From the NCBI GenBank assembly GCA_026770575.1, contig MU657168.1, positions 940,750 to 1,004,749 on the forward strand: a DNA stretch of 64,000 bases, given 5' to 3'. A model generated the notes under the pieces. That model made no database searches. It saw only the letters and a program-made list of their open reading frames with translations, and was not told the DNA's origin. This document shows, piece after piece, positions 1-9,868 of the stretch (positions within the stretch are counted from its first letter, which is position 1; each line of letters begins with the position of its first letter). The position numbers and the translations under genes were made by a program. Source of the stretch: Pelagophyceae sp. CCMP2097 (lineage: Eukaryota; Sar; Pelagophyceae).

Positions 1-2997
1 CCGCGCCGCCCAGAACGGCGCCTCGGCCGCGGCCGCGCCCCGCCCCGGCGCCGTCGTCTTCAGCATCTGGAGCAGCCAGCCCGCGGGGCCGTCCGCGATC
101 TCCCAACCCGACGCCGCGTCCAGCGGCACGACGCAGACGCTCGCCGCCGGCCGCACGACGGAAACGGTGACCGTCGTCACCTCGCCCGCGCGCAGCCACA
201 CCGCGCGAATCCTCGCCGCCGCGCCCTCTGCTGGCGCCACGTCGACCCACTGCGGCGCCGAGTCCTCCAGCGAAGCGCTGGCGTCGTCGGTCCTTGATAT
301 GGTGTACCGGACGACGGCGACGCCGGGCGTCATGGCGCAGTCGAGCGGCCACTCCGCGTCGGGCGCCGCGCCGCGGATCAAGAGCGGCGCGCCGCCGGGC
401 GCAAATACGTCCTGCGGCAGCGCGAGGCCCTCGTCGCCCGCGCCGCCGTCCGCTGCGCAAGGCCAGAGTTGCGACGCCTCGAGGTCCAGCGCGTCCCGCT
501 CCTCGACGAGTCCGCCCGCGAGGTCCTGGACGACGATTCGGAGCCGCGCGGCGACCTTTTTGAAGCGCAGCGTCACGGAAACCTCGCTTGCCCAACCCGT
601 GGTGGGCCAGCGCCGGTTCGGAGGGATGAGCTCGACGCAGGCCTCGCCGGCGACCGCAACGTCGCCGCGCGGGTTGAACGATGCGCCGGTGCCGAGCGAA
701 ACGTCGTCGTCGGCCTGCCGCCGGCTCTGCGCGTCGCCGAGGAAGCGGTATCCCAACACGAGGTCCTTTGGGACGTAAACTTTTGCCCGCGGGTCGGTGA
801 CCTCGACGAGGAAGCCGCCTGCGGTCGCCTCTAAAGCGTTTGTACACGCCGGTGCGAAGCGCAGGGCGTCGGCGGCCCACGTGTCGCTCAGCGGCGCCGC
901 CGTCGCCTCTCGGTCCGCCTTGCGCAAAGCGAGCCGCGCCGTCAGGCGCCACCGCGCGCCCCGGTCCGTCGTTGCCGGAGCAACCTCCTCGACGACGTCC
1001 TGCAGATGCTGCGCTGCGCCGGCGCGCACGGGCAGGAAGCGGCCGTCTGCGTAACGGACCTTGAGCGCGTGGTCGATTCCGTCCTCGACGTAAACGAGAC
1101 GCAATTCGACTTCGACCGTCGGCTGGACCAAGCGGAGCGCGAGCGTCGCCGTCTGCGCGCCGGTGCCGCCGACGAAGGGGATGGTCGCGTGGACGAACGT
1201 CGTAGTTGGGCCGTGGCCGGGCTCCACGACGCCCTCGACGGTGGCGCGGCCGTCCGCGGACCCCTCGATGAAACCGACGGCCGGCGAAAGGCGGATCCAG
1301 CAGCGGATTTCGCCGTCGGGCGACCGAGTCGGCACGTCGAGTTGGATCTCGGCGCCATCCCAATTCTCGCGCTCCGATGGGCCCAGCGCTCTTTGCGCGA
1401 GGCGCCGGTCCACGGCATGCGCGTCCGCTGATTGCCCCCACCCCGCCGGTACGACTGCAGCGGCGACGTTGTCGACGGCGAGGCCGAGCTCCGCAAAGGC
1501 CTCGTCGACGCACGTGAGTCGCAGGCGCACGGGCAGCTTGCGGAAGAGAACGTGCTGTTCGCGGTGCACCGTGCCTGCGGCGGCGCCGGCGAACGCGTCC
1601 GAATCGACGTGGACGTGGCGCGGCAGCAGCACGACTGGCCCGAGGTGCGACGCCTGCTCGTAGCCTCGCAAAGCGCCACCCGCGTCGCACTCGATGCGGG
1701 CGCCCCTGTAGCAGATAAAATAAATGGCGCCGTTTTCCGCGAGGACGCGCTCGCCCGGCCGCGCGCCGCCGGAAAAGCCGACTGTGCGCTCGAACCACGC
1801 CCCTGGCGAGCCCGCGTGGTCGACGGGGCCGCCGTCTTCGTAATATGGCAAGACCTTGACGCGCTCCAAACGGCCCTTGTGTCGAGTGTGGCGGTGCACG
1901 CCCTTTGCCGTCTCCCAATTATTGGACCAGACGTTGTCGTACGTGCCGACGGGCGGGTCGCCGCAATCGCCGGGGAGGAGCCGCACTCTGGCGTCGCCTC
2001 CGACAGTGCCGCCCAACTCGTGGCGCGCGTGGTGCGCGTCGTGCTGCGAATCGAAGAGGCCCTCACAGTAGCGCGCGTTTGGCGCGTGGCGCCAAGCCGA
2101 CTCGCCGCGGTCTCCGACAAAGTTTTGCAACAGTTTCTGCGCAGTTTTAAACGCGTCCACCGGTACCAAACCATTCTCAAAGTCCCTCAAAGCGCGCTCA
2201 CTCAGCGAGTCGCCTCGCGACCCGACCCGCACCCGATCGCGTGCAAGAGCCTTGACTGCTGCGGACGCTGCCCCGCCGGCGCTCCGCGACGCCGGCCGGC
2301 GCGGCGGCGGCGCCAACGGCGGCGCGGCCAGCGCCGCGTCGACCTCGAGCATCGCCGCCTCGACGCTGTACAGGAAATCGCCGCGCGGGAACTTCTTCCG
2401 CTTGCCCGGCGCGGGGCTCGGCAGGGCGGGCCGCGGCGGCGACCACGCCTCGGTCCGCGGCCGCGCCGACTGCGGTCGCTGCGGGACGTCGCGCCGCTGC
2501 TCGGCGTCGCGCCGCGGCTCGTCGCGCCGCGGCTCGTCGTTTCGGGCCGTGAGCATGTTAACGAGGGTGGCGATTGTTGCGTCGCGCCGCAGCGTGTACG
2601 TGGCCAAGACTCGCTGTGATCGCCATTTGCCGGATTCCAACGTGGCGAGCGCGAGTTGGACGGGCATCTCGCGCGCGTCGGCGTCGTCTGCGGTGGCGTC
2701 GCGGTCCTCGAGGGCCGCGGCGACGACTTGGAACTGCGCGGCGTCCAAACCGCAGTCCTCAAAGCACAGCGTTCCGCCGCAGACGTCCGCCAGCACCACA
2801 AGCGTCGCCGCCACCGCGCCGCCGATAGGCGCCGCCGGCGCGCGCCGATACGACTCGGGCGCCGCCTCGTAGAACCGCACGCCTGGGGCGCCCGAGGCGA
2901 GGTTACGCAGCCGCGCCAGGCGGCTGCCACCCGTGCCCGGCCGGCCCGGCAGCCGCACCCCGGCGGGGCCGTTATAGAACCGCTCCGGCTCCTCCAT
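1..2997 (-). CDS. Large unrecognised protein, 3' end beyond window
   Basis: One uninterrupted frame runs from an ATG at 2997 to the window edge (999 codons) with no stop. I do not recognise the family. Residues 1-150 look globular. A low-complexity stretch near residues 155-210 is rich in R, D, E and P, including repeated DEPRR. An A/P-rich stretch follows, and from about residue 270 the sequence again looks folded (for example the helix-like VDAFKTAQKLLQNFVGD). The rest alternates short hydrophobic beta-type segments such as RLRIVVQDLAGGLVEERD, compatible with C2-like or other beta-sandwich modules; that is only an impression. Codon usage is strongly GC3-rich, as in its neighbours, and overlapping frames are arginine-rich shadows. 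An intronless stretch this long contrasts with most genes here but resembles the giant C2 gene at the other end. Confidence 0.65.
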   Translation of the reverse strand, partial: MEEPERFYNGPAGVRLPGRPGTGGSRLARLRNLASGAPGVRFYEAAPESYRRAPAAPIGGAVAATLVVLADVCGGTLCFEDCGLDAAQFQVVAAALEDRDATADDADAREMPVQLALATLESGKWRSQRVLATYTLRRDATIATLVNMLTARNDEPRRDEPRRDAEQRRDVPQRPQSARPRTEAWSPPRPALPSPAPGKRKKFPRGDFLYSVEAAMLEVDAALAAPPLAPPPRRPASRSAGGAASAAVKALARDRVRVGSRGDSLSERALRDFENGLVPVDAFKTAQKLLQNFVGDRGESAWRHAPNARYCEGLFDSQHDAHHARHELGGTVGGDARVRLLPGDCGDPPVGTYDNVWSNNWETAKGVHRHTRHKGRLERVKVLPYYEDGGPVDHAGSPGAWFERTVGFSGGARPGERVLAENGAIYFICYRGARIECDAGGALRGYEQASHLGPVVLLPRHVHVDSDAFAGAAAGTVHREQHVLFRKLPVRLRLTCVDEAFAELGLAVDNVAAAVVPAGWGQSADAHAVDRRLAQRALGPSERENWDGAEIQLDVPTRSPDGEIRCWIRLSPAVGFIEGSADGRATVEGVVEPGHGPTTTFVHATIPFVGGTGAQTATLALRLVQPTVEVELRLVYVEDGIDHALKVRYADGRFLPVRAGAAQHLQDVVEEVAPATTDRGARWRLTARLALRKADREATAAPLSDTWAADALRFAPACTNALEATAGGFLVEVTDPRAKVYVPKDLVLGYRFLGDAQSRRQADDDVSLGTGASFNPRGDVAVAGEACVELIPPNRRWPTTGWASEVSVTLRFKKVAARLRIVVQDLAGGLVEERDALDLEASQLWPCAADGGAGDEGLALPQDVFAPGGAPLLIRGAAPDAEWPLDCAMTPGVAVVRYTISRTDDASASLEDSAPQWVDVAPAEGAAARIRAVWLRAGEVTTVTVSVVRPAASVCVVPLDAASGWEIADGPAGWLLQMLKTTAPGRGAAAAEAPFWAAR

Positions 2998-3234
2998 ACC
3001 GGCGCGGCGGCGCGCGCGCGCGCTCCACCGATTTATCGATATCGACGGCACGTAAACGATTCCCCGGAAAACCCGCACATCGTCATCTAAATCCTCCAAT
3101 TTGTTCCGACCCGTCACCCGACCTTGGGCTCTCGACTCTGGACGAGGTGCACCACACGTGGGTCCCAGTCGGAGCAGCCTGATAGGAGCACGCCTCCCCT
3201 CGGACGATTGTTAAGAATCTTGGATAGAAAGACC

Positions 3235-4928
3235 TTAGTATTGCACACTCTTGAGCGAGCGCGACTCGCAGCCGACGAGGCAACCACGCGGCCTACGACG
3301 CGCGTGTGAACCTTGCAATATGCCCCATGCGAGGACGCACCAGGCGGGGTCGAGCTCGGGGACGGGGCCGGGCCTACGAGGGCGTCGGTTTCTCCAATAA
3401 ACGACGCAGGGGGCCACTCACACGCCGTAGGACCACTGGCACTCTTGCGTGTCGAAGTTCGGCGAGACGTGGAGCGCGAGGCCGAGCTCGCCGAAGAGCG
3501 CCTCGGCGGGCAGCTTGCATTGGTTCAGGCAGAGGCCTTTGCAGCCAGACTCCTGCAGAAACTTGCACTTCTCCACGACAAGGCCGCCCACGGCGCCGTC
3601 GTCGCGCAGGTTTACGCCTGCGGGCGGGGCTCGAGGCGGGGCACAGACCTCGGGCGCGCAGCCCGCGGCGCCACGCACGCGCCGGGCCGACAAGGAATCC
3701 AAAGGCGTACGGCGAGACCAGCGACGTCAGCAGCGGCGCCCAGGGCAGGTGCGTCCCCGCGAAGCGCGCGCCGGGCGCGAGGCGCTCGTTGGCGAACCCT
3801 TCGTCGAAGCGCGCCGCGAAGCCGCGCAGCCTGCCAAAGGCGCCGACGAGCCACTCCGGGTCGCCGCGCTCCGCAGACGGAACGAGGCCCGCCATGAAGA
3901 TGCGGTAGAACGGCGGCAGCGCCGGTGTCATAATGTCCTTGAGGACCTTGACGACCTATAGGAACCGTATAGGAACCGTATAGGAACCGTATAGGAAAGT
4001 GGCCAAAGGGTGCGCGTTCGAGCGACGGAGCGACTTACGACGGTGCGCTGCTCGTCGTCCGTCCCGCGGTCCTAGGAAGCCGGTCGTTGTCCGCTCAAAA
4101 CGACTGCGGAGGGTGCTCACGTCGAGCATGAGGACTCGCATCTCGTCGAGCAAACCCGAGATGCCGTCGCGCGGCGACCGGAAGGCGCCCCTGCGTGCAT
4201 CGCCTCACGCGGCGCGTGGATGCGCGGCGCGTGGATGCGGCGGGCCTCACGTGGGCGCGTGGAATGCGTATCGGTCGCGCGTGAAGGTTAGGAGCGCCTT
4301 TTCGAAAACGTTTTCGTCGAAAGCGACGTCCGGCAGAACGCAGTCCGCGACGACGTCGAGCCCCTGGCCCAGCGCGAGGGGCACCACGCCTACGCGGCGA
4401 CCTGCATGATCCGCCGGCCTGCGTGTGAATACGGACCTCTGAGCCGCTGCGCGTTTGGGAGGTCGATGAGCGTCAGGCTCGATCGTTCCACGAGTTTTGT
4501 CGCGACTCGTGTGTACGAGTCGGCATCGTTCCGCAGCAAGTCGGCCTAGCGGGACGCGGTCCTGCGTCCTCCTTTGCGAGGCGGGCTCTTACGAGCATCC
4601 AGTAGCGGGCCGTCGTCTTCGACCACGAGTCAAACGAGCCGTCCGCGGCGGCGGCAAGCTCCGCCGTCAGCACGTCGACCGACGCCTCGGTGCGCGGCAG
4701 CGACCACAGCGACCCGGCCAGCGAGGCGCGGCGCCCGCCCTCGGCCAGCAGGCCGGCGGCTTGCGCCTTCAGGTCTTCGGCGGCGGCGGCTTGCGCCTTC
4801 AGGTCTTCAGAAGCACGCAAAGCCGTCGGTGGCCGCCGCCCGCGGCGGAGCCGCGCCGAAGAGGCCTTCTGCGAGCACCCGCTCAGCGCGACGCACAGCG
4901 CCGGCACGAAGAGGCACCGCCGCAGCAT
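3235..4928 (-). CDS. D27-like (DUF4033) carotenoid isomerase-family protein
   Basis: Eight exons: 4928-4593, 4545-4437, 4389-4251, 4190-4121, 4071-4039, 3955-3679, 3617-3422 and 3373-3235. All phases join to give 432 residues. The C-terminal third carries the D27/DUF4033 signature: FLVGPARVN, then VVEKCKFLQESGCKGLCLNQ with paired cysteines, and VSPNFDTQECQWSYGV. Plant D27 is an iron-dependent plastid beta-carotene isomerase that makes 9-cis-beta-carotene. Algal members are a broad family and the substrate here is unknown. The start MLRRCLFVPALCVALSGCSQ looks like a secretory signal, as expected for the first step of import into a secondary plastid. A near-perfect duplication (AAAEDLKAQAA) follows at about residues 40-58. 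Exon five is only 33 nt. Intron 3956-4038 holds a tandem 11-mer. Donor gtccgt (4436-4431) is unusual and is the weakest junction. Confidence 0.82.
3957..3997. repeat. Tandem 11-bp repeat inside a D27-like intron
   Basis: The unit tataggaaccg occurs about 3.7 times head to tail, and its last copy supplies the ctatag acceptor of the intron spanning 3956-4038. It is one of several introns in this window that contain short tandem arrays. Confidence 0.9.
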
Positions 4929-5022
4929 CCGAGACGTGCGCGGCGCGCGTCGTGCCGGTTCTCTGAACCGCGCTCGCTAAAAAGTCCTTTTTTTGGCGAT
5001 ATTCACTTTAATCAATCAAACA

Positions 5023-5429
5023 CAAGGCAGAACGACAGCTATGCATAGGCGGGATCGATATTTGCCGGGATTTTTGCCGAAACGATAATCGGCGATATTT
5101 CATCGACATTTGCCGGGATTACCGGGAAAATCGTCGTTATTTGCTAGACTCAACACAATCTGACGCTCGCAAATACCATGTTTTTCGTCATTTCGCAATT
5201 TAATATCTCAATAAAGGCATATTTAAGATTTAATTAAATCTTATTTACGTTTGTTTTAACATATTTCTCAATAAAGATTTTATAAAATCTTAATTTTGCC
5301 TTTATTGAGATATTTAAGTGTAAAAAAGTCGATAATCGTCGATTCCCAGTCGATATTTGCCGGGATTCCTGTCGATAGTATCGACCGATATTTGCCGGAA
5401 AAGCCATGCATAGCTGTCGTTCTGCCTTG
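5023..5429. mobile_element. Non-autonomous TIR element (MITE) with 8-bp target-site duplication
   Basis: The ends are inverted copies of about 25 bp: 5023 begins caaggcagaacgacagct, and 5429 ends with its complement. The element is flanked on both sides by the direct repeat atcaaaca (5015-5022 and 5430-5437), a clean 8-bp target-site duplication. The 407-bp interior is AT-rich, unlike the surroundings, and has no credible coding frame. It carries nested palindromic segments around 5195-5330 and repeated gatatttgccggga motifs near both ends in opposite orientation. An 8-bp duplication is typical of hAT-type transposition; superfamily assignment is inference. Confidence 0.88.
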
Positions 5430-5623
5430 ATCAAACAGGCCAACGCGGAGCAGAGAAACGGGAGAGCGCGAAGAGAAGCGGCGGGCGGTGTCAGTCATCT
5501 AGCAGTGCCGGCCGTTTGGCCGCTGGACGAAAGGCCCCTGTCGGAAGACGTAGGCCTGCTGGCGCGCGGCGTATTTTTTTTGCGATAGCCGAGTTCCGTC
5601 ACGCCGCGACGCGCCGTGGCCTG

Positions 5624-7384
5624 ATGGCCAAGTTCAGGACGGTGCCGCCGCAGGCGGCGAAGAAGGTCAAGAGCCGCTGGTTGAAGCAGGTGCTGTACGT
5701 CGCGACGGTAGCCGGTCTCTTCTGCGCTGTCGAGTTCGGCCGCGGTCCGTGCCTGCGCGCCCTGCGCAGCCTCGGCCCGCCGACGAACGGCACGACGACG
5801 AACAGCACGGAGAAGGCGAGCCGGCCCGCCAAGGCGAGCGAGGCGCAGCAGGCCGAGGCGGACGCGGCGGCGTGGGCCGTGCACATGGCTCAGGCGGACG
5901 CGGCGGCGCAGGGCGGCGACCTGCCGGCCGCCGAGGCCGCGTATCGAGCGGCCATTTCCGTCGCGCCGGGCCTCTCGCCGGCGTACACGAACCTCGCGCA
6001 CGTGCTGACGGCGCGCGGCGCCTTCGACGAGGCTTTGGACGCGGCGCGGCGCGGCATCGGCGCCGCCGCGGGCAAGGCCGCGGAGCTCTCGGCGGCGTAC
6101 GTGAATTACGGTGTGGCGCTCCGCGTGCGGAGCGGCGCCCGCGGCCTCATCGAGGCGCCGCCGGGCCACGAACTCACCGCGCTCGACGCGTTCCGGCAAG
6201 CAGTCGAGGCGGAAGGGTCCGCGACCGCGCTCACGTACCTCGCAAACGGCCTCGTCTCTGTCGGCCTCCTCGACGAGGCGCTGCACATGGCGCTGCGCGC
6301 CGTCGAACTGGCGCCGCGCAACATCACGGCCGCGCATCACGTCGTCGTCGACGTCGCGGCCGCGGCGCCGGAGAGGCACGCCGCGGCGCTTGCGGACATG
6401 CATGGAAAACTCGCGGAGGTGCAGGCCGCCGGCGAGGCGGACGCGCAGCTCGGCTTTGCGCAGTTCAAGGTGGCGCACGCCCTCGGTTTGTACGACCAAG
6501 CCTGGGTCGCGCTCGTTGACGCCAACGCCCGCGCCCGCGCGGCGCACGAGAGCGACGCCTTTTCGCCCACCGCGACGGCGGCGCTCCTGGGCGCCGTGCT
6601 GCGAACGTTCCCGGCGTTCGACGCCTTCGGCGAGCAGGCGCCGCGAAACGGCGCGCCGCTTCTCCTCGTCGGCGCTGCGCACTCCAGTTCGGCTTTGATT
6701 GCGGCGGCGCTGTCGCGGGCGCGCGAGGTCCACTTTGACGGCGGCGAGCATTCGGCGCTGGGCGACCTGGTGGCACGGGTCGGAGTTGGTTTCTTTGACG
6801 ATGCCACACCGCAGAAGCTGCGCGCGCTCGGCGACGTCTACGTCGCGAACCTGCACCGCGCGGTGGGCCTCGAAACGCCGGCGAAGTACGTTGTAGACGC
6901 AAACGTCGACAACGTCTTCTGGGTCGGCGCCGCATACCGAGCGCTCCGCGGCCGGCTCAAGGTCGTCATCATGCGCCGAAACGCTCAAGACGTTTCGTTC
7001 GCCCACTATGCGGACCGCCACCGCGCCTGGACGTCGGACGCCGCGAGCGTCCGGGCGCGCTTGGACGCCGTCCGAACGCTCGAAGACCACTGGCTCGCCA
7101 CGCACCCCGCGGAGACGGTCCGCGTGCTGGACTACGACGCTTTGGTCGCCGACCCGCGGGAAGTCCTCCAGGGCCTCTTCCGCTGGCTCGGGGTCGAGTG
7201 GTCCGAGGCCGCGCTCTCTCCCCAGGATGCGCCAATCGCCATGGCCTCGCACGGCGCCGCGCGCCTCCGCGCTTCCGACGGCATCCGGCGACACGACTCG
7301 CCGCGCACGTTGTACGATGCCGCAAACGTCCGAGCCGCGCTCCTCGGCCACGCTGCGGACATGCCACCTCTAGACGAACTTTGA
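5624..7384 (+). CDS. TPR-containing sulfotransferase-like membrane protein
   Basis: Single-exon gene of 586 residues from ATG 5624. The frame is open further upstream, but this ATG directly precedes a short basic tail and a hydrophobic signal-anchor (LKQVLYVATVAGLFCAVEFG, about residues 19-38), suggesting a type II Golgi or endomembrane protein. TPR-like helices follow (AEAAYRAAISVAPGLSPAYT, ALDAFRQAVEAEG). The C-terminal half has the sulfotransferase fold: a strand-loop-helix at LLLVGAAHSSSALIAAAL where the PAPS phosphate loop should be, the 3'-phosphate motif LKVVIMRRNAQDVSFAHY, and a terminal LDYDALVADPREVLQGLFRW, which matches the usual Y-E-L-V-x-D-P motif. The canonical RSGTT loop is degenerate (HSSSA), so PAPS binding or catalysis is uncertain. 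TPR-sulfotransferases act on peptides or glycans; the substrate here is unknown. Confidence 0.8.
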   Translation: MAKFRTVPPQAAKKVKSRWLKQVLYVATVAGLFCAVEFGRGPCLRALRSLGPPTNGTTTNSTEKASRPAKASEAQQAEADAAAWAVHMAQADAAAQGGDLPAAEAAYRAAISVAPGLSPAYTNLAHVLTARGAFDEALDAARRGIGAAAGKAAELSAAYVNYGVALRVRSGARGLIEAPPGHELTALDAFRQAVEAEGSATALTYLANGLVSVGLLDEALHMALRAVELAPRNITAAHHVVVDVAAAAPERHAAALADMHGKLAEVQAAGEADAQLGFAQFKVAHALGLYDQAWVALVDANARARAAHESDAFSPTATAALLGAVLRTFPAFDAFGEQAPRNGAPLLLVGAAHSSSALIAAALSRAREVHFDGGEHSALGDLVARVGVGFFDDATPQKLRALGDVYVANLHRAVGLETPAKYVVDANVDNVFWVGAAYRALRGRLKVVIMRRNAQDVSFAHYADRHRAWTSDAASVRARLDAVRTLEDHWLATHPAETVRVLDYDALVADPREVLQGLFRWLGVEWSEAALSPQDAPIAMASHGAARLRASDGIRRHDSPRTLYDAANVRAALLGHAADMPPLDEL

Positions 7385-7542
7385 GAGCCGACTTCAAAGA
7401 CTGTCGCACGTGTCTTCACAAGGCGGTGGGTACAATACAGCAAGCGAAGTGATGTGACGTTACAGATCTTAGAATCGCCGAAAAATCCATCGGAACGTGC
7501 GCGCCCGGAAATCGCACCGTCCATCAGTCGCGCCCCTCGAGA

Positions 7543-8154
7543 ATGCTGGGCCACATGAAGCTGCTGGCGGCGCTCAGCCTCGCCCTGTCCTCGGTGCCGC
7601 GGCGGTGTCCCGAAGTGGCCGCGCACCGTTCCTTTGAGAGCCATTTTTGAACCTTTGGTGTGCGAGCGCGTCGCGTCGTGCGCCTCGATCGTCGCGCGAC
7701 TCGGACCGCAGGCGTTCACCGCGCCCCGCGCGATGCCGAGCGCGCGCGCGGCGTCGCGGCGCTTCGCGGAAGACAAGAAGAAGTCGGACATGGAGGTGCG
7801 TCTCTCGCCGGGCCGTGGCCTCGAGCGCCGACCCCGCATCCTCGAGCGCCGCCCCCGCATCCCGCTTTTCCTTAGGTCGCTGAGGAGTTTGCCAAGTTCC
7901 CCAAGCCGAACGCGAGCGGCAAGCTCTCTGTCGGCATGAAGGAGAAGTTGTCGAGCGAGGCTTCGGCCAACTCGATGGGCGTCACTGATGAGGACAACGC
8001 CGACTCCATCTCCCTCTTTTCGGCCAACCCCATCGGCGTCGTCGTCGTCGCCGTCCTCGCCGTTGTGGCCGCCCTCACCCTGGGCGGCTTCGACTGGACC
8101 GTGCCGTCGGACCTGACCTCGCTGCAAAACGACCTCAACTCGCTGGAGCAGTAA
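7543..8154 (+). CDS. Small plastid-targeted single-pass membrane protein
   Basis: Three exons (7543-7593, 7712-7795, 7876-8154) give 137 residues. Exon 1 encodes a signal peptide (MKLLAALSLALSS). The splice joins it to AFTAPRAMPSARAASRRFAE, which is a heterokont ASAFAP-type cleavage motif followed by an S/A/R-rich transit peptide. The mature part has a charged N-terminal domain (EEFAKFPKPNASGKLSVGMK), one transmembrane helix (GVVVVAVLAVVAALTLGGFD) and a short tail ending NSLEQ. This suits a thylakoid or plastid membrane subunit. I do not recognise the family. The intron lies exactly at the signal/transit boundary, and intron 7796-7875 carries a near-duplicated cctcgagcgcc segment. Confidence 0.72.
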
Positions 8155-8465
8155 ACCCGCGTAATCCGTGATGATTCGCAGCCACGGTACCGGCGAACAG
8201 GAGCGCCGACTCGACAGCCCCGTCCTTTGTGCACATCCGCCGGCCGCCGAGCAAGGAAGTGTCGTTCCAAATGGACGGTGACCTCCGACGGGGCAACTTT
8301 CGTATGTGCCTCCCCTCGCCTTCGTCGTCATACCCTGCAGCTTGACTGCGGTCGCGCGCACTCTTCGCCTAAAATCTGTTATCCGATCGGAGCCCGAACT
8401 CAGACTCGCGAGGGGGGTGGTCGACGTTTCGAGGCGGACGAGGGTGATCCCCGGTCTTCAGTGGC

Positions 8466-9584
8466 ATGCCCCCGAAGGCGCGCACGGCGGCGCACTTTCC
8501 GGTGGTGCTTCGCTTCTTCGACGACGGTGGGCAAGAGCTGCACGCGACGCAGCTTCTGCACTCGACCGCCAAGCTCTCAGCGCCTCTAAGGCTCTTCGTG
8601 GGCCGCTTCGCGCGGCACTGGCACCGCGGCGCACCCGACGCCGTCGACGTCGAGGATCTGGAAGCCTCGGACGCGCAGGGGGTGCTGTCGTTGGACGTCG
8701 CAATCGGAAATCTCCTCGACCCGCTCATCGACGCATCATCCCAGACGCTCGAGATCCAGCTCCGACGCCGGCGGCCTTGCACAGCTGAAAACGACGCGGC
8801 ACGCCGCATTGAAGCGACGAGCACCGACGCGGCCGCCGACGGGGCCGCGGAGGCCGCGGAGCGCGCGCCGGAGCTGCGCGGCTACGACCTCCCACCGCCG
8901 TGAGGCGGCCCCTTTGACGGTGCCCCTTTTTGACGTCGGCGCTGCAGGAACGGCATCCTTTGCAGCAAGGGCGAGTTCGACGACTTGCTCGCTCGCGCGC
9001 CGGAAAACGTCGTAATCGTCGTCTCGTTCGAGCACTGCGCCGCCGCCGAGGGCAAGGCCGCCCAAGCCTACCACCGCCTCGCCGACCGCCTCTGGCCCAA
9101 AGCCGTCCTCGTCCGATCCGACTTGGACGACAACGAGCCGCTCGTAAGCCAACCGGCGCCCCCTCGGACGCGGGTTCGGAGCGTCTCCGTCGACATGGTG
9201 CCAGGCGCGCGCGTGCGGCGTCGACCGCAGCCCGACGCTCGTCTTCTTCAAGAACCGCGCGGCGCTCGGGAAACTCTTCGACGCAAACGAAATGCAGTAA
9301 GTGGCCGCCGCTCTTGATCAATGGCGCCGCTCACGCTGCGAGGAAGGCGGTCGTCCGTGCCACGGGGCTTCTGCCTCTCCGTTTCAAATATGGCTGATGT
9401 GTGTAGGATCAACGCAAAGCGACGCGCAGCGCCGAAACGTTCCGCGGGCGGTTCATCCATGACTGGCTGTGACTCCTCATATCGTAGGATCTGCAAGCTG
9501 CTCCTCAACGAGGCCGACGACCCGCCCGTCAAGGCGCGGCAGCATCGGGACTCTTGGGGCGAGGGGTTGCTCAAGGACAGATGA
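8466..9584 (+). CDS. Thioredoxin-fold protein lacking the CxxC pair
   Basis: Four exons (8466-8899, 8948-9143, 9205-9296, 9488-9584) join in phase to 272 residues. The N-terminal third (FPVVLRFFDDGGQELHATQL and onward) is an unrecognised small domain, followed by an A/E-rich linker. From about residue 150 the chain reads as thioredoxin fold: CSKGEFDDLLARAPENVVIV, then VSFEHCAAAEGKAAQAYHRL where WCGPC would be, VLVRSDLDDNEPLARACGV, and the cis-proline strand SPTLVFFKNRAALGKL. Only one cysteine remains at the active-site position, so a dithiol oxidoreductase role is unlikely. A monothiol or structural role is possible. The start is the first ATG in frame; an upstream exon cannot be excluded. 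Confidence 0.72.
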
Positions 9585-9868
9585 AGGTGCAAAGTCGAAA
9601 CCCCGCGCGGGGACCTCTAACTCAACTCTTCTTCTCATGGTATGCACTCCACTGACCCTCGATTCAAGGAGGCGAGCCCCACGCAGCGTGCATCTGAAGC
9701 AAGCAAGGTCCCTTCTCCGTCTCCTCGCATGTCGCGCCCGGTGGGCAACTGCGACTTGGCCGAGGATGGGTCTCCTCGCCCTCGATGGACTGGTGCGTTG
9801 AATCCCGGTCGATAGGGCCGGCGCTGGGCCGCCTGCTTTTTGGATGATTTGGCATTGACGTTAGTACT

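Noticed and set aside
942..2180. Alternative minus-strand frame of 412 codons within the left-edge gene
   Set aside because: S/R/T-rich composition typical of a shifted frame; the frame starting at 2997 stays open to the window edge and reads as balanced protein.
5495..7351. Minus-strand open frame of about 618 codons opposite the sulfotransferase gene
   Set aside because: The plus strand has recognisable TPR and sulfotransferase motifs; the antisense frame has no domain and is rich in R, V and E as expected of a shadow.
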